Notes: generated by a model from the letters alone, not told the origin. Shown: positions 27,158-35,946, numbered from the stretch's first letter. The stretch: DNA of 64,000 nucleotides from CAVPDA01 sp963702495 (GCA_963702495.1 CAVPDA010000019.1:262928-326927); one strand, 5' to 3'. Numbers and translations: made by a program.

Positions 27158-27931
27158 ATGTTCCGCCGGATAATTGTCATCCTGCTCGCGCTCGGCCTCG
27201 CGCCGAGCTGGGCCGTGCAGGCCGATCTCGATTCCGCTTCCGCCATCAACAAGGCGGGGCGGCAGCGCATGCTGAGCCAGCGCATCGCCAAGGCGTACTG
27301 CCAGCTCTCCCTGGGCATCACGCCGGACAGCTCGCGCCGGCAACTGGACGAGTCGGTCGCCCTGTTCGACTCGCAGTTGGTGGAGCTCACGGCATTCGTC
27401 GCCGATGCCGAGGCGCGCACGGCCACGGCCGACGTGGCACGGATCTGGGGGCCGTTCCGCACCCGCGCCACGGGGCCGGTCACGCGCGAGGGCTGCAGCG
27501 AACTGGCGGCCGCCAGCGAACCGCTGCTGGAGGCGGCCCATCGCTTGACCGCCATGATCCAGGCTCACGCAACCAATGACCTGGGCCGGCTCGTCAATGT
27601 CTCGGGCCGGCAGCGCATGCTGACGCAGAGGCTCACGCTGCTCTACATGGCGGGCACCGCGGGTGCGGATTCCCCGCTGCTGCGCGGCACGCGGGACGCC
27701 GCCGCCGCCGAGTTCGCGGCCGGCCTGGAGCAGCTTCGCCAGGCCGCACCCAACACGCCGGCGATCCGCCGCCAGCTCGAGTCCGTAGCGCTGCAGTGGG
27801 AGTGGTTCCGCAGCGTGCTGGAGCTGCGCGGCGAGGATTCCTACGGCGAGCTGGTCGCCAGCGCCAGTGAATCCATCCTGCGCAGCCTGGAGCTGATCAC
27901 CGGGCAGTACGAGTCCCTGTCGAGAGGCTAG
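27158..27931 (+). CDS. Periplasmic protein with two NarX/PilJ-type P-box segments
   Basis: A 257-residue protein with a signal peptide (IIVILLALGLAPSWAVQA). Two copies of the nitrate/PilJ sensor box occur: INKAGRQRMLSQRIAKAYCQL (about residue 30) and VNVSGRQRMLTQRLTLLYM (about residue 145). Each is followed by helices, giving two four-helix PilJ-type domains without any membrane anchor or kinase. In NarX/NarQ the box binds nitrate across the dimer; here the Arg of each copy is kept. It may be a soluble oxyanion-binding partner of the neighbouring sensor system. The gene follows the reductase operon in the same direction with AAGGAG upstream. Confidence 0.85.
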   Translation: MFRRIIVILLALGLAPSWAVQADLDSASAINKAGRQRMLSQRIAKAYCQLSLGITPDSSRRQLDESVALFDSQLVELTAFVADAEARTATADVARIWGPFRTRATGPVTREGCSELAAASEPLLEAAHRLTAMIQAHATNDLGRLVNVSGRQRMLTQRLTLLYMAGTAGADSPLLRGTRDAAAAEFAAGLEQLRQAAPNTPAIRRQLESVALQWEWFRSVLELRGEDSYGELVASASESILRSLELITGQYESLSRG

Positions 27932-28162
27932 ACCGGAGGGTGTTTCCTCGGGTGCGGGCATCCGGAGCCCGGGCGGGCTCGGATTTCTCGACCTCAGCGT
28001 CATGTCGCCGACGGCAGAACGGGGATCGCTCGATCCGAATTGAGTCCGATCGTCGGTGCCGACGAGGCTCCCTGGTCAATCCGCGACTCGCCACGGCTTC
28101 GCAACACGATGGCCGGACCCGAGCGCCGCTGTGCGACGGCGCAGAGTTGACGCGCCGATATG

Positions 28163-28180
28163 ATTCGACAATACTCGAAT
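28163..28180. promoter_or_regulatory. ArsR operator abutting the arsR start codon
   Basis: ATTCGA-CAATAC-TCGAAT, a perfect 6+6 dyad ending one base before the arsR ATG. The position fits autorepression by an ArsR dimer blocking transcription and translation starts. Confidence 0.7.
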
Positions 28181-28181
28181 C

Positions 28182-28535
28182 ATGGAAATTACAACCGCCT
28201 CAGAGCGCCTCGCCGCACTCGGGCATGAAACCCGCCTCGCCATCTTCCGCCTGCTGGTGCAGGCCGGGCCGGAAGGCGTACATGCCAGCCTGATCGGCGA
28301 ACGGCTGCAGATTCCCGCGACCACGCTGTCGTTTCACCTTGCCCATCTGAGCCGCGTCGGGCTCATCAAGGGGCGGCAGGAAGGGCGCTTCATCTTCTAC
28401 GTCGCCGAGTACGCGGTCATGGACGATCTGATCGCCTATCTCACCGACAACTGCTGCCACGGCGGGCAGTGTCTGCCGCGGTCCGCCGCGGCGGCCACCG
28501 TCGCCAAGCGGCGTCGCGGCGCAGCCGTGCGCTGA
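28182..28535 (+). CDS. arsR: ArsR-family arsenite-responsive repressor
   Basis: A 117-residue winged-helix repressor: RLAALGHETRLAIFRLLVQAGPEGVHASLIGERLQIPATTLSFHLAHLSRVGLIKGRQEGRFIFYVAEY is the complete ArsR fold. The C-terminal YLTDNCCHGGQC carries the cysteine pair and third cysteine used by the C-terminal-site ArsR group to bind As(III). It heads an arsR-arsC-acr3 operon and probably also binds the dyad at 28163-28180. Confidence 0.93.
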   Translation: MEITTASERLAALGHETRLAIFRLLVQAGPEGVHASLIGERLQIPATTLSFHLAHLSRVGLIKGRQEGRFIFYVAEYAVMDDLIAYLTDNCCHGGQCLPRSAAAATVAKRRRGAAVR

Positions 28536-28552
28536 TCCATCCGGGACCTCTC

Positions 28553-29050
28553 ATGACCAATCAACGCACCTACAACGTCCTTTTCCTTTGCACCGGCAAC
28601 TCGGCGCGCAGCATTCTGGCCGAAGCCACCCTCAATGCCATGGGACGGGGCCGGTTCAAGGCCTGGTCCGCCGGCAGCCATCCGGCCGGCAAGGTGAATC
28701 TCTTCGCCCTCGAATTGCTGCAGAAGAACCGCCTGCCCACCGAGGATCTGCGCAGCAAGAACTGGGACGAGTTCGCCCGCCCGGATGCACCGGCCCTCGA
28801 TTTCGTGTTCACGGTCTGCGACAACGCCGCCGGTGAGGTCTGTCCCGTCTGGCCGGGACAGCCGATGACGGCGCACTGGGGCGTGCCCGATCCGGCCGCA
28901 GTGGAAGGCAGCGATGAGGCGAAACGCAAGGCCTTCTTCACCGCCTGGAGCCAGTTGCAGCACCGCATCTCGATCTTCGCGAGCCTGCCCCTGGACAAAC
29001 TCGACCGCCTGAGCCTGAAGCAGCGGCTCGACGAAATAGGACGGAAATGA
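28553..29050 (+). CDS. arsC: Arsenate reductase, low-molecular-weight phosphatase type
   Basis: A 165-residue ArsC of the LMW-PTP fold: LFLCTGNSARSILAEA holds the P-loop CxGNSAR, with WSAGSHPAGKVN, NWDEFARPDAPALDFVFTVCDNA (a resolving Cys in TVCD), PVWPGQP and HWGVPDPAA. It reduces As(V) to As(III) with thioredoxin or glutaredoxin. The start at 28553 is preferred because MTNQRTYNVLF begins the fold directly; the stop overlaps the next ATG by 4 bases. Confidence 0.93.
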   Translation: MTNQRTYNVLFLCTGNSARSILAEATLNAMGRGRFKAWSAGSHPAGKVNLFALELLQKNRLPTEDLRSKNWDEFARPDAPALDFVFTVCDNAAGEVCPVWPGQPMTAHWGVPDPAAVEGSDEAKRKAFFTAWSQLQHRISIFASLPLDKLDRLSLKQRLDEIGRK

Positions 29051-30123
29051 GCGCCCAATGCGAAGCCACCGCAAAGCGGGCGGCCGGTGCGCCGATGAGT
29101 GTGTTCGAGCGCTTCCTCACGATCTGGGTGGTGCTGTGCATCGTCACCGGCATCGTTCTGGGCCAGGTTCTGCCCGCTTTGTTCCAGGCGATCGGCAGGA
29201 TGGAGATCGCCCGGGTCAATATCCCGGTCGGGCTGCTGATCTGGGTGATGATCATCCCGATGCTGGTGAAGATCGACTTCGGCGCGCTGCACCAGGTCAG
29301 GGAGCACTGGAAGGGCATCGGCGTCACGCTGTTCGTGAACTGGGCGGTGAAGCCCTTCTCCATGGCGCTGCTCGCCTGGATCTTCATCCGCCACGTGTTC
29401 GCGCCCTACCTGCCGGCGCAGCAACTGGACAGCTACGTCGCCGGCCTCATCCTGCTCGCGGCGGCGCCGTGCACCGCCATGGTTTTCGTGTGGAGCAAGC
29501 TCTCCGACGGCGACCCCTACTTCACGCTGTCGCAGGTGGCGTTGAACGACACGATCATGATCTTCGCCTTCGCGCCCATCGTCGGCCTGCTGCTGGGCAT
29601 CTCCTCGATCACGGTGCCCTGGGACACGCTGTTCACTTCGGTCGTGCTGTATATCGTGATCCCGGTGATCCTCGCCCAGCTCTGGCGCAAGTCGCTGCTC
29701 GCCAAAGGCGAAGCCCACTTCCAGGCCACGCTGGCGAAGATCGGACCGTTCTCGATCGCCGCCCTGCTGGTGACGCTGGTCCTGCTCTTCGCCTTCCAGG
29801 GCGAGGCCATCCTCAAGCAGCCGCTGGTGATCGCCATGCTGGCGGTGCCGATCCTGGTGCAGGTGTTCTTCAACTCGTCGCTGGCCTACTGGCTCAACCG
29901 CAAAGTCGGCGAGAAGCACAACATCGCCTGCCCTTCCGCGCTGATCGGCGCCTCGAATTTCTTCGAACTGGCGGTGGCCGCCGCCATCAGCCTGTTCGGC
30001 TTCGATTCGGGGGCGGCCTTGGCGACGGTGGTCGGGGTGCTGATCGAAGTGCCGGTGATGCTGCTGGTGGTGAAAGTGGTCAATGCCAGCAAGGGCTGGT
30101 ACGAGGCGGGGGTGCCCCACTGA
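29047..30123 (+). CDS. acr3: ACR3-family arsenite efflux permease
   Basis: A 358-residue carrier with ten hydrophobic segments. It opens with the ACR3 signature MSVFERFLTIWVVLCIVTGIVLGQ and PVGLLIWVMIIPMLVKIDF, then KPFSMALLAWIF, and has the essential cysteine in LAAAPCTAMVFVWS. The later CPSALIGASNFFELAVAAAISLFG is the second conserved pore motif. It exports the arsenite formed by ArsC. Translationally coupled to arsC by an ATGA overlap. Confidence 0.95.
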   Translation: MSAQCEATAKRAAGAPMSVFERFLTIWVVLCIVTGIVLGQVLPALFQAIGRMEIARVNIPVGLLIWVMIIPMLVKIDFGALHQVREHWKGIGVTLFVNWAVKPFSMALLAWIFIRHVFAPYLPAQQLDSYVAGLILLAAAPCTAMVFVWSKLSDGDPYFTLSQVALNDTIMIFAFAPIVGLLLGISSITVPWDTLFTSVVLYIVIPVILAQLWRKSLLAKGEAHFQATLAKIGPFSIAALLVTLVLLFAFQGEAILKQPLVIAMLAVPILVQVFFNSSLAYWLNRKVGEKHNIACPSALIGASNFFELAVAAAISLFGFDSGAALATVVGVLIEVPVMLLVVKVVNASKGWYEAGVPH

Positions 30124-30205
30124 CTGCGGTGCGTCGCGCGTCGTGCGGCGCCGTGAAGCATTTTGCCCACGCGCGTAGTGGCAACGATCGACGGGAGCAC
30201 GGGAC

Positions 30206-30526
30206 ATGAAACGCGATCTGCACATTGCATTCCGAGCTGTAGCGCTCATCCTGGCGCCGCTGTCGTCCTCGATCCAGGCGCAGGCTCCCCAGGTGCCGCC
30301 CCAGGGCGCAACGCAGCAGCGGGAACTCATCTACTGCGCCGAGTTGATGTCCCACGAGGAGCGCGAAGCCTATCGCAACCGCATGCGCGCCGCCCCGTCC
30401 TGGGAGGCGAAGGCGGCGCTGCGCGAAGCCCATCGCCGGGACATGATGCTGCGGGCGCAGCAGCGCGGCCCGGACTTCCAGTGTCAGCCGCTGCAGCAGC
30501 GCTGGCGCGGGGGCCGCGGACAATGA
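30206..30526 (+). CDS. Small secreted protein of unknown function
   Basis: A 106-residue protein with a signal peptide (AVALILAPLSSSIQAQAPQ). The mature part ELIYCAELMSHEEREAYRNRMRAAPSWEAKAALREAHRRDMMLRAQQRG belongs to a common but uncharacterised proteobacterial group with an E-E-R-x-x-Y-R-x-R-M core; two cysteines (IYC, FQC) could pair. Its stop overlaps the start of the cytochrome gene, so the two are coupled. Confidence 0.75.
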   Translation: MKRDLHIAFRAVALILAPLSSSIQAQAPQVPPQGATQQRELIYCAELMSHEEREAYRNRMRAAPSWEAKAALREAHRRDMMLRAQQRGPDFQCQPLQQRWRGGRGQ

Positions 30527-30822
30527 CGGGCCTCCGCCTTCAAGCGGCGGGGCTGGCCCTCGCGGCCGCTCTCGTCGTCGCCGGGTGCTCCGCCAGCGAC
30601 GGCGCCAAGGGCGATCCGGCGCGTGGCGCGAAGACCCACGAAACCTGTCTGCAATGCCACGGCACGGACGTGTATGTGCCGCCGCAGCGCAAGATCGACT
30701 CGCTGCCGGCGCTGCGCAAGGAAGTCGAGCGCTGGGGGGACTATTACAACCCCGCGCTCTCGCCGCAGGAGATCGACGACCTGATCGCCTACCTCAACAC
30801 GCAGTTCTACAAATTCCGGTAG
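30523..30822 (+). CDS. Monoheme cytochrome c-like lipoprotein
   Basis: A 99-residue protein with a lipobox (ALVVAGCSAS) and one heme-binding motif CLQCH, followed by GTDVYVPPQRKIDSLPALRKEVERWGDYYNPALSPQEIDDLIAYLNTQFYKF, the usual small class I cytochrome with no clear distal Met seen in this stretch. Likely an outer- or inner-membrane-anchored periplasmic electron carrier. Starts within the stop of the previous gene (ATGA). Confidence 0.85.
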   Translation: MTGLRLQAAGLALAAALVVAGCSASDGAKGDPARGAKTHETCLQCHGTDVYVPPQRKIDSLPALRKEVERWGDYYNPALSPQEIDDLIAYLNTQFYKFR

Positions 30823-30828
30823 AGAGCG

Positions 30829-31628
30829 ATGGAACTCGAACAAGCCCTGCGCAAACCCCTTACCGACCGCACCGCCTGGCTCGCAGTCGCAGCCTTCGTG
30901 GCGGCCTGGTTCGGCATCTATTTCCAGCTCACCGCCATCGCCGACGCGCTGTTCGGACTGACGCCCCTCAGCCGCGGCACCCGTCTCGGCGAAGCCGTTC
31001 ATTTCTTCCTCTACGACACCCCCAAGGTGCTGTTGCTGCTGACCCTGATCGTGTTCGTCATGGGCGTGGTCCACACCTTCTTCGCCCCGGAGCGCACGCG
31101 CGCCCTGCTCTCTGGCCGCCGCGAAGGCGTGGGCAACGTGCTCTCCGCCAGCCTCGGCATCGTGACGCCATTCCGCAGAGCACCGCGGAGAATGTCGTGC
31201 CCGCGATGAGCTGGCCGGAGCGTTTCGCCGCCGGCTGGCAGCACGTGCGCGAGATCGTCGGCAAGGTCTGGCCCTACATCCTCGTGGGGATCGCCCTGGG
31301 CGCCGGCATCCACGGCTATGTGCCGGAGGACTTCATGGCCTCGATCATGGGCAAGGATGCATCCTGGTGGTCGGTGCCGGCTGCGGTGCTGATCGGCGTA
31401 CCGATGTATTCCAATGCAGCGGGCATCATCCCGGTGGTGGAGGCGCTGCTGGCCAAGGGCGCGGCGCTGGGCACCGTGCTCGCCTTCATGATGAGCGTGA
31501 TCGCGCTGTCGCTGCCCGAGATGATCATCCTGCGCAAGGTGCTGAAGCTGCCGCTGATCGCGAGCTTCGTCGGCGTGGTCTCGGCAGGCATCCTCATCGT
31601 CGGCTATGTCTTCAACCTCGTGCTGTGA
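30829..31628 (+). pseudogene. DUF318/ArsP-like permease with an internal deletion
   Basis: The N-terminal part (LAVAAFVAAWFGIYF... FFLYDTPKVLLLLTLIVFVMGVVHTFFAPERTRALLSGRREGVGNVLSASLGIVTPF) stops exactly where the family continues with CSCSAVPLF. It resumes in another frame at MSWPERFAAGWQHVREIVGKVWPYILVGIALGAGIHGYVPEDF... GVPMYSNAAGIIPVVEALLAKG... MMSVIALSLPEMIILRKV to the normal end. Roughly 90-100 residues, including the TPFCSCS pore motif, are missing at about 31175. The protein cannot be functional as written. It could be a real deletion or an assembly gap. Confidence 0.82.
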
Positions 31629-31662
31629 GCGGCGAACTGGCTTCGAGACGGTGACAGACGCG

Positions 31663-32973
31663 ATGACCCCACCGGGCGGAATCATCACAGCGGCTTTGTC
31701 GCGGCGATGCGGAGCATGGCTGGCGGCGCTCGCGCTCTGGCTCCTGCTCGCCGCCACCGCGTACGCCCAGACACCGTGGATCGAGAGCGACGCCGAAGGC
31801 AACGCACGAGTACATCTCTACTTCTTCTGGTCCGAAACCTGTCCCCATTGCCTGCAAGCCCGCCCGTTCGTCGAGGCGATTCCGCGCGAACGTCCGTGGG
31901 TGATCCTGCATTCGCTCGAAGTCTCGCGTAACCGCGAGAACGCGCAGCGATTCATCGGTCTGGCCGAATCCCTCGGGCAGGCGGCCGAAGGCGTGCCCAC
32001 TCTGATCGTCTGCGGCGAGATGGAAGTAGGTTGGGAAGATGCCCTAACCAGCGGGGCGGCGCTGCTGGAGCGGCTCGACACCTGTCGCGCCCAAGGTCGG
32101 TCCAGCGCAACGCCGGCCACGGCCGCAAAGGCCAAGGTAGCCGGCTTGGTGCGTGTGCCCCTGCTCGGCGAGCTGGATTCGGCCAGCCTCTCGCTTCCGG
32201 TGTTCACGCTGGTGCTGGCCGGCCTGGATGCTTTCAATCCCTGCGCCTTCTTCGTCCTGCTGTTCCTCCTCAGCCTGCTGGCCCACCAGAAGGACCGCCG
32301 CAGGATGCTCGTCATTGGCGCGTGTTTCGTGCTGACCTCGGGACTGATGTATTTCGCTTTCATGGCGGCCTGGCTGAACGTGTTTCAGTTCCTCGGGGCG
32401 CTGACCTGGATCACGCTGGCCGCCGGCCTCGTCGCCGTCGTCGTCGGGCTGATCAACGTCAAGGACTTCTTCGCCTTCGAACGCGGCATCACCCTGTCGA
32501 TCCCGGCGTCACGCAAGCCCGACATCTACCGCCGGGCGCGGGCGATCCTGGGTGCCGAGAACTTTGCCGCGATGCTCGGGGCCACCGTCGTGCTCGCGGT
32601 GGCGGCCAACTTCTACGAACTGCTGTGCACCGCGGGCTTTCCCATGGTCTATACGCGCATCCTGACGATGAACGAGCTATCCGCCGGGGCGCGCTACGGG
32701 TACCTGGCGCTGTACAACCTGATCTACGTCGTGCCGCTGGCGGCGATCATGGCCGCCTTCGTCGGCACCCTCGGCACCCGCAAGCTCACCGAGCGGGAGG
32801 GACGGCTGCTGAAGCTGATGTCCGGCGTCATGATGATGGAATTGGGCATCCTGTTGGCTGCAGCACCAGAGCACCTCAGCAGGCTGTGGGTTTCGGCCCT
32901 CCTGCTGGCGGTCGCGCTGGGCGTTACCGCCGTCGCGGCGCGGCTGACCCGCGACAACCGGAGGCCGGCGTGA
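31663..32973 (+). CDS. Thioredoxin-fold/CcdA fusion membrane protein
   Basis: A 436-residue protein. After a signal-like helix (WLAALALWLLLAATAYAQ) comes a thioredoxin-fold domain with redox motif CPHC (YFFWSETCPHCLQARPFVE) and VPTLIVCGE. A CcdA/DsbD-like membrane domain of about six helices follows, with the paired cysteines in DAFNPCAFFVLLFLLSLLAH and FYELLCTAGFPMVYTRI. Such fusions carry reductant from the cytoplasm to periplasmic thiols. It follows the broken permease and precedes a truncated ABC gene. Confidence 0.85.
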   Translation: MTPPGGIITAALSRRCGAWLAALALWLLLAATAYAQTPWIESDAEGNARVHLYFFWSETCPHCLQARPFVEAIPRERPWVILHSLEVSRNRENAQRFIGLAESLGQAAEGVPTLIVCGEMEVGWEDALTSGAALLERLDTCRAQGRSSATPATAAKAKVAGLVRVPLLGELDSASLSLPVFTLVLAGLDAFNPCAFFVLLFLLSLLAHQKDRRRMLVIGACFVLTSGLMYFAFMAAWLNVFQFLGALTWITLAAGLVAVVVGLINVKDFFAFERGITLSIPASRKPDIYRRARAILGAENFAAMLGATVVLAVAANFYELLCTAGFPMVYTRILTMNELSAGARYGYLALYNLIYVVPLAAIMAAFVGTLGTRKLTEREGRLLKLMSGVMMMELGILLAAAPEHLSRLWVSALLLAVALGVTAVAARLTRDNRRPA

Positions 32974-33028
32974 GCCGCGCCCGCGCATCGGCTGCCCTCG
33001 CCGCTGCGACACGGCCGGGGATCGTGCC

Positions 33029-33226
33029 ATGAACATGGATGCCGAGCCCCTGTTGCAGATTACCGGCGTGAGCCTGGTGGCGAACGGTCGCAGCATCCTC
33101 CAGGACATCGACCTCGCCATCGCGCCGGGCGAAGTCCACGCGCTGGTCGGCGCCAACGGCTCGGGCAAAACCACGCTCGCCCGCGTCCTGATTGGGGCGG
33201 CGGACCTGCGGACGCGGAGCCGCTGA
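33029..33226 (+). pseudogene. Truncated ABC-transporter ATPase (SufC-like start)
   Basis: 65 residues with an intact first strand and Walker A (GEVHALVGANGSGKTTLARVLIG), then nothing: the frame ends at ADLRTRSR. The Q-loop, signature LSGGQ and Walker B are missing. The abrupt end 8 bases before the next, convergent gene suggests that most of the gene was deleted. Confidence 0.75.
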
Positions 33227-33233
33227 AGAATCT

Positions 33234-33476
33234 TCAGCCGGCGGCCCGGATCCACTCGACCACGGCGCCGGGCGCGGGAATGCGGCCGGACGAAACCAGC
33301 TTCTCGTTGATCACGAGACCCGGTGTCTTCAGGATGTCATAGGCAATGATTTCCTGCATGTCGGTGACCTTGACGACCTGCGCCTCGACGCCTGCGGATG
33401 CCACCGCCTGGTGAACGATTTCCTCCAGCTTCCTGCAATTCGCGCAGCCGGGTCCGAGAACTTTGATGGTCAACAT
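33234..33476 (-). CDS. Small thioredoxin-like protein with CxxC motif
   Basis: An 80-residue redox-active disulfide protein: MLTIKVLGPGCANCRKLEEIVHQAV (CANC), VKVTDMQEIIAYDILKTPGLVINEKLVSSGRIPA. The P-G-L-V strand is the cis-Pro equivalent. Proteins of this type are regularly encoded beside DUF318 permeases, as here, and probably reduce the metal(loid) or thiol handled by the permease. It lies 2 bases after the permease stop, so both form one operon. Confidence 0.9.
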   Translation of the reverse strand: MLTIKVLGPGCANCRKLEEIVHQAVASAGVEAQVVKVTDMQEIIAYDILKTPGLVINEKLVSSGRIPAPGAVVEWIRAAG

Positions 33477-33478
33477 GC

Positions 33479-35077
33479 TCAGGCTCCTGTGAGTGAGGTG
33501 GTACGCCGATTCGCGACGGTGAGCAGCACGGCAAGAGCGACAAGAAAGCCGGCCAGCCACAGGCCGAGCACCGCGAGCGGAGTGCCGTCGATCCAGGCGC
33601 CATAGGTGAGGCCAGCCGCGGCACTGAACAGCGCGACGAAACCGACATAGGTCCAGGTCTTCGCCCTGCCGATGATGGCGGAGATGATGAGGATGCTCTG
33701 CAGCGAAAGTTCGGGATCGGACATCAGGTAGGCGAGCAGCGGGCCGCGGTGCATGCCGAGATCGAGGAACATCTTGGCGATGGGCACCTCGACCAGAGTC
33801 GGGAAATACATGACCACGCCGAAGGCCACGCCCGCCAGGTTGCCGAGAATGGAGTTCGTCCCGGCAAGCGCCTCGATCCATTCCGGGCGGATGAGGACCC
33901 GAATCATGCCCACCACGAAAACCCCGACCACCAGCAACGGGAAGATCTGCTTCACGAAGCGCCAGGATTCCCACAGCCAGTCCCGCAACTCATCGTCGGA
34001 CAGCCGCTTCGAGGCCAGGAAGTGGAGCAGCGCCAGGGCGATGGCGACGCCGAAGAACTTGCCGGTGAAGCCGATGCGCAAGCCCGCCGCCCCGGTCTCG
34101 ATGGAAAGCGCCGCGAACAGCAGGGTCGCCGCGATCAGGGCAAGGCTGGTCCGTGTCCAGGCATCGACGCCATTCTGAATATTCTCCAGCCCGCGCCAGG
34201 CGCTGAGGCCGATCACCGCCAGCAAGCCGATCAGCACCACTCCCTGCACCGATACGCCTTCTTCCCCCCTGCCCGCATCGTGCGGCACCAGTCGGTCGAG
34301 GGCAGCCTGCCAGCCGTCCGCCGCGGCGAACGGCAACTCGATCCGGAAATAGGTGCCGGTGAGGATGCCGATTTTCAGCGTCGCGGCCAGCAGCAGCGCC
34401 ACCCAGACCAGCAGGAACAGCAGCGAGGCGCGGCGCATGCCGTCGGCGCTCTGGGCCGCGAACAGGGTGTCGGTGGCGCGGTCCCGGGCCGCGTCGTCGG
34501 CGCGAAAGATCAGTGCCATGATCAGCCCGATGCCGATGCCGAAAGTGAGCGACAGGATCAGGCGGGCGAAAGCAAGGTCGGCGCCGATGACGCCCCCGGT
34601 GTAGACGAGCGCGAGGATATTTGCGGCGGGAGCGAAGAACAGGAAGGTGATGGCCGGGCCGAGACCGGCGCCTTTCCGGTAGATCCCCGCGAACAGCGGG
34701 ACGATGGTACAGGAGCACACGGCCAGCATCGAACCGGCCGCCGCGGCGGCGGGATAGGCCACCGTTTTCGGGGTGGTGCGCCCGAGAAAACGGGTGATGG
34801 TCTCCTTGGGGATCAGCGCCGCCATCGCCCCCGCGATGAAGAATGCGGGCAAGAGGCAGAGCAGGACGTGGGCGGCCAGGTAAGCGGCGAGGTTGCCCAG
34901 GCCGCCATACAGGACGGGCGAGATGTAGGCGGACAGGAAATCCACGGTGATGTTCTGACGGAGGTATTGACGCGCTGCCGCAATGCTAACGCCAAACGAC
35001 TCGTGTCGTCGCGTTCCCGGTAGCGGCCGTACCGCGCCCGCCATCCGCATTCGGTTGAACTGGCGCGCACAGCACAC
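33479..35077 (-). CDS. DUF318-family permease (ArsP-like)
   Basis: A 532-residue membrane protein with ten or more helices in two halves. The first half has AAGSMLAVCSCTIVPLFAGIYRKGAGLGPAITFLFFAPAANILALVYTGGVIG, whose CSC motif is that of ArsP_1-type permeases. The second has LVVGVFVVGMIRVLI, GVAFGVVMYFPTLVEVPIAKMFLDLGMHRGPLLAYLMSDPELSLQSI. Substrates of characterised members are organoarsenicals; other members are unassigned. The N-terminus may start further in, near the VDFLSAYISPVLYGG segment. It is divergent from the HD-GYP gene. Confidence 0.87.
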   Translation of the reverse strand: MCCARQFNRMRMAGAVRPLPGTRRHESFGVSIAAARQYLRQNITVDFLSAYISPVLYGGLGNLAAYLAAHVLLCLLPAFFIAGAMAALIPKETITRFLGRTTPKTVAYPAAAAAGSMLAVCSCTIVPLFAGIYRKGAGLGPAITFLFFAPAANILALVYTGGVIGADLAFARLILSLTFGIGIGLIMALIFRADDAARDRATDTLFAAQSADGMRRASLLFLLVWVALLLAATLKIGILTGTYFRIELPFAAADGWQAALDRLVPHDAGRGEEGVSVQGVVLIGLLAVIGLSAWRGLENIQNGVDAWTRTSLALIAATLLFAALSIETGAAGLRIGFTGKFFGVAIALALLHFLASKRLSDDELRDWLWESWRFVKQIFPLLVVGVFVVGMIRVLIRPEWIEALAGTNSILGNLAGVAFGVVMYFPTLVEVPIAKMFLDLGMHRGPLLAYLMSDPELSLQSILIISAIIGRAKTWTYVGFVALFSAAAGLTYGAWIDGTPLAVLGLWLAGFLVALAVLLTVANRRTTSLTGA

Positions 35078-35169
35078 CCTCGTCGAATACGACGCCGAAC
35101 GTGGGAGGAAGGGAAAATTTGGCCGCCGCGCCGAGAACTATTATCATTGCCCAACAAGCAGACAAGACG

Positions 35170-35790
35170 ATGTCGGCACCGATGGTCATGAATGGCTTCC
35201 TCTTCGATCCCCTGTATCGCTTCGCCCAGGCGTTGTTCGTCGCCCTCGGTTACCGCGATCCGGCGACGCGGCTACACTCGGAGCGGGTGCGCGACCTTTC
35301 TCTGGAATTGGGGAAGCGCTGTGCCCTGGCGCAGCAGGAACTCGATGTCCTGCGGATCGGCGCCTCGTTCCACGACATCGGCAAACTGGGCATCGGCGAT
35401 CACATCCTCATGAAGACTTCGCGCCTGGAACCGGCGGAGCGCGAGGTCATGCGCCGGCACAGCGAGATCGGCGCCGACATCATGGCCTCGATCGACCTCG
35501 ACGGCGCGCAGGAGGCCGCCCTCGTCATCCGGCACCATCACGAACATTTCGACGGCCGCGGCTATCCGGACGCTCTGGCGGGAGAGGCGATTCCGATCTG
35601 CTCGCGCATCATCGGCATCACCGACAGCTACGATGCCATGGCGGTGCGCCGGTCCTATCATCCGGGCCTGGACCATGCGGACATCATGACGATCCTGCAC
35701 CAGGAAACCGGGCGCAAGCACGATCCCTACCTCATGCGCCTGTTTTGCGAGGTGGTCGAAACGAGCGAATCTCGGGTCTCCCGGCACTAA
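35170..35790 (+). CDS. HD-GYP domain cyclic-di-GMP phosphodiesterase
   Basis: A 206-residue stand-alone HD-GYP protein. Metal ligands are visible in order: LHSERVRDLSLELG, SFHDIGKLGIGDHIL (HD), RRHSEIGADIM, HHHEHFDGRGYPDAL (the HHExxDGxGYP motif) and IIGITDSYDAMAVRRSYH. It would hydrolyse c-di-GMP. There is no receiver or sensor domain. The start at 35170 is chosen because the longer frame overlaps the divergent permease promoter; the ribosome site is weak. Confidence 0.88.
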   Translation: MSAPMVMNGFLFDPLYRFAQALFVALGYRDPATRLHSERVRDLSLELGKRCALAQQELDVLRIGASFHDIGKLGIGDHILMKTSRLEPAEREVMRRHSEIGADIMASIDLDGAQEAALVIRHHHEHFDGRGYPDALAGEAIPICSRIIGITDSYDAMAVRRSYHPGLDHADIMTILHQETGRKHDPYLMRLFCEVVETSESRVSRH

Positions 35791-35946
35791 TTCCTTTCCA
35801 TCGTCCGACGTTGTTGCTGCAATGTCCGAAGTCTCCGGGTTGCGGGCCTGCACCGGGCGATGATCGAGCGTCGTCTCCCGCCGCGATCGTGCGCAAGGTC
35901 GAAGAAGGTCGGCTCGCCCCCGGGGACGATCGACGGTGGACAGATA

